From positions 1 to 5,802 of the forward strand of contig JAATFS010000167.1 in assembly GCA_015655035.1 (NCBI GenBank): DNA of 5,802 bases, given 5' to 3'. Position 1 is the first letter of the stretch. Each line of letters starts with the position of its first letter. Made by a program: the position numbers and the translations under genes. Below are positions 1 through 5,668 of the stretch, one piece after another. The notes under the pieces are model-generated. The model worked only from the letters and a program-made list of their open reading frames with translations, was not told the DNA's origin and searched no databases. The DNA is from Lysobacterales bacterium (lineage in GTDB: Bacteria; Pseudomonadota; Gammaproteobacteria; Xanthomonadales; Xanthomonadaceae).

Positions 1-167
1 CAGTGGCGCAGGCCTGGCGGCGGCGTCCCGTCGTCGCCTCCAGCGCGCGGCTGGAGGCGCTGGCGCGAGAGCAGGGCTTCGTCGAGGTAAGGCGCAGCAC
101 TGGCCCACGTCCCGCGCAATTGGCCGCAACCGCTGCTGCAATCATGACGCCGCAACGACATGACTGA
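1..167 (+). CDS. hemD: Uroporphyrinogen-III synthase, C-terminal end (partial)
   Basis: The third forward frame is open from the window edge to a TGA at 165-167 and gives the last 54 residues of a protein. The stretch VVASSARLEALAREQGF matches the late part of HemD, where a strand leads into a 'S-RL-ALA-E-GF' helix close to the C-terminus. HemD cyclises hydroxymethylbilane to uroporphyrinogen III in the cytoplasm, a committed step of heme synthesis. The next genes are hemX and hemY, which commonly follow hemD in gammaproteobacteria, and this context supports the call. The tail is rich in Ala, Arg and Pro and ends in QRHD. The start and most of the protein lie outside the window, so the identification rests on a short piece plus context. 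Confidence 0.75.
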   Translation, partial: VAQAWRRRPVVASSARLEALAREQGFVEVRRSTGPRPAQLAATAAAIMTPQRHD

Positions 168-259
168 ACTGCATCTGCGCGTTCGGCTTGCAGGCGGCGG
201 GCGCGCCACGCCATGCTGTAGCGTGAATAGCTGGGCTTCGGCCTGCGCATGGACACGTC

Positions 260-266
260 AAGGAAA
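260..266 (+). promoter_or_regulatory. Ribosome binding site deciding the hemX start
   Basis: AAGGAAA lies six bases before the ATG at 273. The alternative in-frame ATG at 249 would add eight residues (MDTSRKLL) but has only a C/G-rich stretch upstream with no Shine-Dalgarno match. The site therefore favours 273 as the start of hemX. Confidence 0.6.
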
Positions 267-272
267 CTGCTG

Positions 273-1250
273 ATGAACGAAACACCCACCGCTTCGCGGC
301 GTTTCCCGGTGGCCTGGCTGGTACTGTTGCTGGTACTGGTCGTGGCTGCCGCAGGCGGTTGGCTGGGCTGGAAGCAATGGACTTCGTACCGGGCGCAGCA
401 ACAGAACCAATCCGACGAAACACTGCAACGCTGGCAGAACATGGACCAGCTGCTGTCGGCCTTGCGCCGCGACCAGCGCGCGGCCAGCGAGCGCGTGCAG
501 GACACTGCGGCCACCAACCGTATCCTGCGCGACGAGATGCTGGCTCTGAGCCAGCGCGGCGCGCTACTGGAGGAAACCGTCACCCGTCTGTCCGATCCCA
601 ACCGGCACGGCGCGCAGGCGCTGCGGTTGGACGAAGTGGAGCTGCTGCTCAACCAGGGCCAGCAGCGGCTGTCCATCGCCGGCGACCTGGACGGCGCACG
701 GCGCGCCTATGCGCTGGCGGCCGGCGTGCTGCAAGGCATCGACGACCCCAGCTATCTCAATCTGCGCCAGACCCTGATCCAGGAACGCAATGCGCTCGAC
801 GCCGCCGGCAGGGGCGCTCAGAGCGAACTGGCGAGCGCGCTGGACGCCTTCGCCACGCAGTTGAAGGCGCTACCGGAGCGCATTGCCGATGACAGCGCCG
901 CCGATCGCCCGTGGTGGCAGCAGGCGTTGTCGCCTCTGGTGGAAATACGTCCCTCGCGCGGTGGCGCACTGGTAAGCGCATCGGACCGCGTTGGCGCGCA
1001 GGATGCATTGCAGATCGAGGTCAGCCTGGCGCGTGCGGCACTGGAGCGCAACGACGAGGCCGGCTATCGGCAGGCACTGACCCGGATCGACACCTGGATG
1101 ACCCGGTTGTGGCCGGATTCGCCCCCGCTGCGCCAGCGCCGCGCCGAGCTGTCCTCACTCGCCGGCAAGCCGCTGCGACCGAAGATTCCGGAACTGGGCA
1201 CTACTTTGCTGCAATTGCAGGCCATGCGTGAAAGGAGAACCGAACAATGA
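273..1250 (+). CDS. hemX: HemX family inner-membrane protein
   Basis: The protein has 325 residues from the ATG at 273, chosen because AAGGAAA precedes it; an ATG at 249 is also in frame. It has a short basic N-terminus and then one strongly hydrophobic segment at about residues 11-32 (AWLVLLLVLVVAAAGG), which suggests a single-pass membrane anchor. Residues about 45-108 are helical and charged with coiled-coil character. Residues 117-175 carry the conserved HemX-type core (LDEVELLLNQGQQRLSIAGD, then AYALAAGVLQGIDDPSY). This architecture matches the HemX family once annotated as uroporphyrin-III C-methyltransferase. There is no SAM-dependent methyltransferase domain here, so a methyltransferase label would be unwarranted; the exact role in heme synthesis is not established. 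It is somewhat shorter than the E. coli protein (about 390 residues). It lies downstream of hemD and overlaps hemY by four bases. Confidence 0.9.
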   Translation: MNETPTASRRFPVAWLVLLLVLVVAAAGGWLGWKQWTSYRAQQQNQSDETLQRWQNMDQLLSALRRDQRAASERVQDTAATNRILRDEMLALSQRGALLEETVTRLSDPNRHGAQALRLDEVELLLNQGQQRLSIAGDLDGARRAYALAAGVLQGIDDPSYLNLRQTLIQERNALDAAGRGAQSELASALDAFATQLKALPERIADDSAADRPWWQQALSPLVEIRPSRGGALVSASDRVGAQDALQIEVSLARAALERNDEAGYRQALTRIDTWMTRLWPDSPPLRQRRAELSSLAGKPLRPKIPELGTTLLQLQAMRERRTEQ

Positions 1251-2509
1251 AACCGATACGCAGCTTGCTGATCCTGTTGGTGGCCGTCGCCCTGGGTGTA
1301 CTCGGCGCGCAGTGGCTGTCTAACCAGACCGCCTACGACCTGGGCGAAGTCACCGTCCGCATCGGTGGCAACGACTACGCCGCCCCGGTCCCCCAGGCGG
1401 TCCTGGTATTGATCGTCGCCCTGCTGTTGCTATGGCTGGTATGGACGCTGGTGAGCCTGCCGTTCCGCGTATGGGGCCGGTATTCGCGCAAGAAAGGCCG
1501 CGCACGCTTGATCGAAGGCATGCGCGCCGCCGATCACGGCTACTGGGCACGCGCGGAAAAACTGCTGATCGCTGCGGGCGCTGATCCGGAAGTCGGGGGG
1601 CTGGCGTTGGCAACCGCAGTCCGAGTGGCCGACGCGCGCGGCGACAGCGCCACCGCCGACACCTTGTTGCAGCGGTTGTCCGAGCGCGATCCGGTGTCGC
1701 ACGCATTACTGGCAGGCGAACGCCTGCTCGGCGCCAATCGCCCGGCCGACGCGATCAACGCCCTCGACGTGGCCGACGCACAGCCACTGCCGCCACGCGG
1801 CCTGTTGATGCGCACCCAGGCGCTGGCCCGGATCGGCCGCGCAGGCGAGGCCTACGGCCAGCTAGGTGCACTGCGCCAGCAGGCCGCACTGCCGGCGCCG
1901 GCCTATGCCGACCTGGAAGCCAGCCTGGCCGAGCAGGCCTTGCAGCAGGCCAACGATGCCAACGTCCTGGCCGAACGCTGGGAGTCCACCTCCAAGCCCC
2001 TGCGCACGCATCCGGCCGTAGTCGCCGCCTATGCACAGCGTGCCGCCGCACTGCGCTGGGACGACGCCGCCGTACGCAGCCTGGAGCAGGCGCTGGACAG
2101 CCGCTGGGACGAGCCACTGGCGCGCCTCTACGGCGTACTGCCGGTGGAAAAATACGACTCGCGCCGTGCCAGCGCCCAACGCTGGCTGCCGCAGCATCCA
2201 GACAGCCCCGCGTTGTTGCTGACCCTGGCGCGCCTGGCCCGTCGCCAGCATCAATGGGCGCAAGCCGAGGAGTTCCTGCATCGCGCCATCGCCCAAGGCG
2301 CCGGCGACGACGCCTGGGAAGAACTGGGACACGGCTTCGCGGCTGCAGGCGACACCCCATCCGCACAACACAGCTTCGCCAACGCCCTGCGCTTGCATCA
2401 AGGCCAGCCCGCGATCGAACTCCCCCAGCGCGACGGCCAGCAACAGATCCGCGACCAAGCCGTCACCGAAGAACGCGACGCCCACGGACTCCCGCGCCTA
2501 CGCGAGTAA
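1247..2509 (+). CDS. hemY: HemY, TPR-containing inner-membrane protein of heme biogenesis
   Basis: The protein has 420 residues. The start codon overlaps the hemX stop (ATGA at 1247-1250), and AAGGAGAA at about 1232-1239 gives it a strong ribosome binding site inside hemX, so the two are probably translationally coupled. There are two hydrophobic segments, at residues about 5-23 and 49-71. A short loop between them contains TVRIGGNDY, the typical HemY N-terminal layout. From about residue 84 (RLIEGMRAADHGYWARAEKLL) the protein is made of helical tetratricopeptide-like pairs; the clearest is at 318-389 (LARLARRQHQWAQAEEFLHRA). The C-terminal 31 residues are polar. The family is linked to protoheme IX synthesis at the inner membrane and may scaffold late pathway enzymes; its biochemistry is uncertain. 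It should not be confused with the Bacillus HemY, an oxidase. No disruption is seen. Confidence 0.93.
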   Translation: MKPIRSLLILLVAVALGVLGAQWLSNQTAYDLGEVTVRIGGNDYAAPVPQAVLVLIVALLLLWLVWTLVSLPFRVWGRYSRKKGRARLIEGMRAADHGYWARAEKLLIAAGADPEVGGLALATAVRVADARGDSATADTLLQRLSERDPVSHALLAGERLLGANRPADAINALDVADAQPLPPRGLLMRTQALARIGRAGEAYGQLGALRQQAALPAPAYADLEASLAEQALQQANDANVLAERWESTSKPLRTHPAVVAAYAQRAAALRWDDAAVRSLEQALDSRWDEPLARLYGVLPVEKYDSRRASAQRWLPQHPDSPALLLTLARLARRQHQWAQAEEFLHRAIAQGAGDDAWEELGHGFAAAGDTPSAQHSFANALRLHQGQPAIELPQRDGQQQIRDQAVTEERDAHGLPRLRE

Positions 2510-2560
2510 GCCAGCAGCAAAGCTTCTGTTGCCGTTGCCGTTGCTCAGATCTTGATCTAC

Positions 2561-2785
2561 CTCGCCCTCAAAGCGAGCCGAGCACCGCAGGCAAGGAAGG
2601 CCGAAGCGGCGCCCTGTTTGAACGGAGTGAGTTTGGGCGCCGCCCCGGCAAAGGGGATGAGCGCCGCCCTTGGCGAGGAGCGCAGGGAACCGGTGCGGCT
2701 TCATCGCACCGGCTCGTGTCGGGCGAAGGCGCTTTTGGTTAATTTTGGCAAGACAAACGTGACTCGCGCCCGCAGGGTGCGAGAG
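2561..2785. repeat. Structured intergenic element, probably a dispersed repeat
   Basis: The space between hemY and the convergent thiolase (2510-2861) holds no credible gene. It contains several inverted repeats: CTCGC/GCGAG (2561-2577), CGGCGCCC/GGGCGCCG (2607-2642, loop of 20), CCGGTGCG/CGCACCGG (2690-2712, loop of 7) and CTCGC/GCGAG again (about 2763-2783). GTTGC-rich runs flank it on both sides (2527-2545 and 2801-2821). From memory, near-identical sequence recurs between genes in Xanthomonas-type genomes and is often mis-annotated as small ORFs that translate to strings such as SGALFERSEF; that sequence is present here in the third forward frame of the window. Copy number cannot be checked from this window. 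It may also end transcription of the two convergent genes. Confidence 0.6.
2690..2712. terminator. Perfect hairpin between convergent genes, possible terminator
   Basis: CCGGTGCG and CGCACCGG form an 8-base-pair perfect stem around a 7-base loop, 180 bases beyond hemY. The nearest T-rich stretch on the plus strand (CTTTTGG at 2732-2738) is about 20 bases further on, so this is not a classical intrinsic terminator. It may instead be a structural part of the surrounding repeat, or a 3'-end stabilising structure for the hemY or thiolase mRNA. Confidence 0.3.
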
Positions 2786-2861
2786 CCTTTGCTTCGATCT
2801 TGCGGTTGCAATTGCAGTTGCCTCTAGCTCTTCCCAGAGGCCCCAGCCACACCCAAGCGCG

Positions 2862-4142
2862 TCAGCGCTCGACGATCGCCACCACGCCCATCCCACCCGC
2901 CGTACAGATCGAAATCAGCGCCCGCCCACCCCCACGCTCCTTGAGCTGCTTCGCCACCGTACCGACCAAGCGCGCCCCGGTAGCCGCAAACGGATGCCCC
3001 GTCGCCAGCGACGACCCCAGCGGATTGATCTTCTCCGGATCGATACGCCCCAGCGGCGCCTCCAGCCCCAGACGATTGCGACAATAATCCTCGCTCTCCC
3101 ACGCCCGCAGCGTGCACAGCACCTGCGCCGCGAACGCCTCGTGGATCTCGTAGATATCGAAGTCCTGCAAACTCAGGCCATGCCGCTTGAGCATTTCCGG
3201 CACCGCAATCGTGGGCGCCATCAGCAAGCCCTCGCCATGCACGAAGTCCACCGCCGACACCTGCGCATCGCGCAGATAGGCCAACGGCTCATGCCCATGC
3301 GCCTGCGCCCACTCCTGGCTGGCCAGCAGCACCGCCGCCGCGCCATCGGTCAGTGGCGTCGAATTGGCGGCCGTCAGCGTGCCGCGTCCGGACGCCTTGT
3401 CGAACGCCGGCTTGAGCGTGGCCAGCTTTTCCAGCGAAGTGTCGGCGCGCAGGATGTTGTCGCGCGCGACCCCGCGAAACGGCACGATCAGGTCGTCGAA
3501 GAACCCGCGCTCGTAAGCAGCCGCCAGCTTCTTGTGCGAGGACACCGCCCACTCGTCCTGCGAATCGCGCGAGATGTTCCACTCCTTGGCCATGTCCTCG
3601 CAATGCTCGCCCATGCTCTTGCCGGTGCGCGGCTCGCCCACTCCAGGGAACTCCGGCTTGAGTTCGCCGAACTTGAAGCCCTTCACCAGCGCCCTGAGCT
3701 TGTCGCCGGTGGTCTTGGCGCGATTGGCCGCCATCAAGCGCACCCGCAGCGCCTTGCCGTAGACGATCGGCACGTCCGAGGTGGTATCCGAACCGCCGCC
3801 GATGCCCGAGTCGATCTGCCCGAGCGCGATCTTGTTGGCGACGCCGATCAGCGAGTCCAGGCTGGTGCCGCAGGCGCGCTGCAAGGTGATTCCGGGTGTC
3901 AGCGGCGACAGTCCGGAGGACAGCGCCGCTTCACGGCCCAGGTTCCAGTCCGACGAGTGCTTGATCACCGCACCCATCGCCACCTCGCCCAGTTGCTGGC
4001 CGTGCAGGCCGAAGCGCTCGACCAGCGCCCCCAGCGTGCGTACCGACATGCCAAGGTTGCCGACATCCGAGTAAGCGGTGTTTTGACGGCAGAACGGAAT
4101 ACGGACGCCGCCAAGAATGGCGACCGGACGGGCTGCGGACAT
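2862..4142 (-). CDS. Thiolase, acetyl-CoA C-acyltransferase of the FadI/HADHB type
   Basis: The protein has 426 residues, read from an ATG at 4142 (MSAARPVAIL) with AAGG seven bases upstream. An in-frame ATG at 4157 adds MQGQS but has no ribosome binding site. The frame stays open to 4700 only as an antisense shadow. It catalyses thiolytic cleavage of 3-ketoacyl-CoA, or the reverse condensation, in the cytoplasm. The nucleophile is Cys91 in QRACGTS. HEAFAAQ places His334 where degradative thiolases usually have NEAFA; the HEAF form is typical of the beta subunit of the fatty-acid oxidation complex (FadI, HADHB). GHPFAATG supplies His383, and SICTAGGMG supplies the acid/base Cys413. Length is close to that of E. 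coli FadI (about 436). No FadJ/FadB-type alpha subunit lies beside it in the window. It is convergent with hemY and divergent from the gene at 4246. The catalytic class is secure; the substrate range and a fadI name are not. Confidence 0.93.
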   Translation of the reverse strand: MSAARPVAILGGVRIPFCRQNTAYSDVGNLGMSVRTLGALVERFGLHGQQLGEVAMGAVIKHSSDWNLGREAALSSGLSPLTPGITLQRACGTSLDSLIGVANKIALGQIDSGIGGGSDTTSDVPIVYGKALRVRLMAANRAKTTGDKLRALVKGFKFGELKPEFPGVGEPRTGKSMGEHCEDMAKEWNISRDSQDEWAVSSHKKLAAAYERGFFDDLIVPFRGVARDNILRADTSLEKLATLKPAFDKASGRGTLTAANSTPLTDGAAAVLLASQEWAQAHGHEPLAYLRDAQVSAVDFVHGEGLLMAPTIAVPEMLKRHGLSLQDFDIYEIHEAFAAQVLCTLRAWESEDYCRNRLGLEAPLGRIDPEKINPLGSSLATGHPFAATGARLVGTVAKQLKERGGGRALISICTAGGMGVVAIVER

Positions 4143-4195
4143 CGACTGACCTTGCATAAGGGACTCGGGGACATGGCCTGCACGAGGCGGGCAGG

Positions 4196-4201
4196 CATAA
4201 T
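4196..4201 (+). promoter_or_regulatory. Possible -10 element for the gene at 4246
   Basis: CATAAT matches the -10 consensus at five of six positions, in the 103-base gap between the divergent thiolase and the unknown gene. A start near 4208 would leave a leader of about 38 bases. No good -35 hexamer is seen 16-18 bases upstream, so the call is weak. The same bases read as ATTATG on the other strand and could also serve the thiolase. Confidence 0.25.
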
Positions 4202-4245
4202 GGTCGCAGTGTAGCTTCGACCCCGTGATGGGCCAACCGCGAATC

Positions 4246-5130
4246 ATGAGCAATACCGAACACGGCATAACCGCCCTCGGCGTACTGGCGTTGGAACTGG
4301 TGGGTGGTACCACCCCCATTCGCGCGGCGCTGAGCCCTGACCAGGCCGGCGAACTCGCCGAGCGGATCGGTCGCGACCTGGCGCAATGGGTGCCGGAAGC
4401 GCGCGAACTGGAGCTGAGCTTTGCGGCGGCGCATTTCGACCCGGCCGAGGTCTTGCGCCCGGGCTGGCCGATCCATCGGCGCCTGGAAGAACTGCAGGCG
4501 CGTGCCCCCGGCCGCAACCAGGGCCCCCGGCTGCTGGCCTTCGGCGCCGATGCGCAAGGCGAGGTGCCATTGCCGTTCCAGGCCGATCCAGACCTGGCCG
4601 GCGGCAGCCTGCGGGTGCTGCCGTTCCTGCTCTCCGGCGAAACCAGCACGGTCTCGCGGGTGGCCGACGCGCTGGAAGAAGTGTTGTTGGCGCAAGGCAT
4701 GGCCCAGGCCGATACCGCGCTGCTGGCGCAAGAGGCCTTCGGTGCGCAGATCGAACACGCACGCTACCTGACGGTGCACGACCTTACCGCGATGGTGTCG
4801 ATGCAGTACGACAACCAGGGCCTGGCGCCGCTGTGGCCGCTGATCGAGACCGCCCTGCTCATGCCGCAGGCCGAGGAATGGCTGGATGAGCCACCGCAGC
4901 CCTTGCTGCGCTACGTCGATGGCGAGGTGCGCATGGCCCTGTTCGACCCGGTCGGCTGGTGCGCGCACTACGGACAGGACCGCAACGAATGCGAGCGCCT
5001 GCGCGGCGTCTATGAGCAGTACCTGGCACGCCAGCGGCAAATGGCTGCGGTGCTGGAAGCGCATGGCATCGGCGTGGTGTTCGCGCACGTTACCGAGAAC
5101 GCGGACGCGCGCGAGGCGCTCAGAAACTGA
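4246..5130 (+). CDS. Conserved-looking protein of unknown function, 294 residues
   Basis: I do not recognise this family. The frame also has a GTG at 4225 and an ATG at 4228; I chose the ATG at 4246 (MSNTEHGITALGVLALE) because the sequence becomes protein-like there, but none of the three has a clear ribosome binding site. G and C dominate third codon positions, as in the neighbours, and the amino-acid mix is normal for a soluble, acidic, mostly helical protein. No signal peptide or membrane segment is visible. Segments that look structured are LRVLPFLLSGETSTVSRVADALEE in part (about 122-145), HARYLTVHDLTAMVSMQYDN (171-190), the hydrophobic PLWPLIETALLM (195-206) and LRYVDGEVRMALFDPVGW (221-238). 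There are two Cys, in GWCAHYG (239) and NECERL (249). It stands alone between a divergent thiolase and a terminator, so context does not suggest a pathway. A 404-residue reading on the opposite strand is judged a shadow. Confidence 0.8.
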   Translation: MSNTEHGITALGVLALELVGGTTPIRAALSPDQAGELAERIGRDLAQWVPEARELELSFAAAHFDPAEVLRPGWPIHRRLEELQARAPGRNQGPRLLAFGADAQGEVPLPFQADPDLAGGSLRVLPFLLSGETSTVSRVADALEEVLLAQGMAQADTALLAQEAFGAQIEHARYLTVHDLTAMVSMQYDNQGLAPLWPLIETALLMPQAEEWLDEPPQPLLRYVDGEVRMALFDPVGWCAHYGQDRNECERLRGVYEQYLARQRQMAAVLEAHGIGVVFAHVTENADAREALRN

Positions 5131-5201
5131 AACCGCTGGATGCATTCCAAGCAGCAGGGTTGAACGAGCCCCTACCTAGAAAATGGCCCGAGCTAGCTTG
5201 G

Positions 5202-5253
5202 CCCGCGTACGGGATTTGCCGTGCCTCCGGCAGCCCCCATCCGCCCTTCGGGC
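5202..5253. repeat. Cluster of three short hairpins upstream of the terminator
   Basis: Three small inverted repeats follow one another: CCCG/CGGG (5202-5213), TGCCG/CGGCA (5217-5232) and GCCC/GGGC around TTC (5243-5253). GTGCC at 5221-5225 could alternatively pair with GGCAC at 5251-5255. Each stem is only 4-5 base pairs, so alone they could be chance in GC-rich DNA. They sit just before a good terminator and may form part of a structured 3' untranslated region. Confidence 0.3.
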
Positions 5254-5261
5254 ACTCCATG

Positions 5262-5293
5262 AGTCACATGATTTGCACGTGACTAGTTTTTTT
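5262..5293 (+). terminator. Rho-independent terminator after the 4246-5130 gene
   Basis: AGTCAC (5262-5267) pairs with GTGACT (5279-5284). The stem continues through one A-C mismatch into TG/CA and closes on the loop ATTTG. It is followed at once by AG and seven T residues (5287-5293). Stem plus T-run on the plus strand is the classic intrinsic terminator layout. It is 131 bases beyond the stop of the unknown gene and coincides with the drop in G+C content. Confidence 0.65.
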
Positions 5294-5404
5294 CGTTACA
5301 TTTAACTTCAATTAGACGGTGGGGGGTACAAGGGAGAAATCAATATTCAATATGTATATAAAAGCAGAAACCTTTAACTGAGGTTCTACCAAGTGTCTTA
5401 CAAA

Positions 5405-5429
5405 CTGATGTGGCATACTAACACATCAG
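5405..5429 (-). terminator. Inverted repeat at the end of the small minus-strand ORF
   Basis: CTGATGTG (5405-5412) and CACATCAG (5422-5429) form a perfect 8-base-pair stem around a 9-base loop. Read on the minus strand, the TGA stop of the small ORF lies inside the first arm, and the second arm is followed by TTTGT. That is a weak T-tract, so this could be an intrinsic terminator for the small ORF or simply an operator-like palindrome in AT-rich DNA. Confidence 0.3.
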
Positions 5430-5617
5430 CAATTAAAATACCCAATTAATATATCAGCCATAGCCAAAAAAAAAAACTGTCGACGTATCTCTTGGTCAGT
5501 GCCCCGTTCGATAATACGACTCTTCCCATTTAAAAACTTCCCACATTTATTCCACATTACTCCATACCTATTTTCCCTATCTGCAAACAGGTTATTCTTT
5601 GGAGGTTTTAAAGCCAT
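5426..5617 (-). CDS. Possible small protein of 63 residues, unknown
   Basis: From the ATG at 5617 (a TTG at 5620 also precedes it in frame) the frame encodes 63 residues. Residues 1-47 are polar and basic (MALKPPKNNLFADRENRYG, then KSRIIERGTDQEIRRQ) and look like ordinary protein. Residues 48-61 are hydrophobic (FFFLAMADILIGYF), but FFF and the next codon come from an 11-base T homopolymer on this strand, so the tail could be the product of a frame slip. A purine-rich GAGAGAGA lies eight bases before the ATG and could act as a weak ribosome binding site; TATATA lies upstream of it. The stop falls in an inverted repeat. I do not recognise it. It may be a real orphan gene, a broken gene fragment, or chance in AT-rich sequence. 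Confidence 0.3.
   Translation of the reverse strand: MALKPPKNNLFADRENRYGVMWNKCGKFLNGKSRIIERGTDQEIRRQFFFLAMADILIGYFNC
5466..5476. repeat. Homopolymer of 11 A (T on the minus strand)
   Basis: Eleven consecutive A residues on the plus strand lie inside the small minus-strand ORF. Tracts of this length are prone to polymerase slippage, and sequencing also makes errors in them. Changing the length by one base replaces the last residues and still stops within about ten codons. Confidence 0.9.
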
Positions 5618-5668
5618 CAATAATGTCTCTCTCTATATATAAACAATCAAGTCTGTATTCCCTTCAAT

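Noticed and set aside
2498..2896. Small ORFs in the hemY-thiolase gap, on both strands
   Set aside because: They are translations of a structured intergenic repeat and overlap hairpins; similar strings appear as spurious proteins in related genomes.
2994..4214. 406-residue plus-strand ORF across the thiolase
   Set aside because: It is antisense to a thiolase with all catalytic motifs. The translation is rich in Arg, Gln, His and Leu, typical of the reverse reading of a GC-rich gene.
4143..4700. N-terminal extension of the thiolase frame to 612 residues
   Set aside because: The thiolase fold begins at MSAARPVAILGG and has a ribosome binding site there. The extension is low-complexity Ser/Arg/Ala/Pro antisense to the divergent gene.
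3931..5145. 404-residue minus-strand ORF opposite the unknown gene
   Set aside because: It overlaps both the start of the thiolase and the whole of the 4246-5130 gene. Its composition (many His, Arg, Gln) is that of an antisense shadow, and the plus-strand protein reads more naturally.
5292..5316. PIP-box-like sequence (TTCGT, 15 bases, then TTAGA), with CAATAT 31 bases further on
   Set aside because: The spacing resembles the plant-inducible promoter of the Xanthomonas hrp regulon, and CAATAT fits its loose -10 pattern. However, the second half lacks the TTCG core and no credible gene start follows at a suitable distance.
5601..5605. Perfect Shine-Dalgarno core GGAGG on the plus strand in the AT-rich region
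   Set aside because: No start codon lies 5-12 bases downstream, and the bases are explained by the Pro-Pro codons of the minus-strand candidate if that is real.
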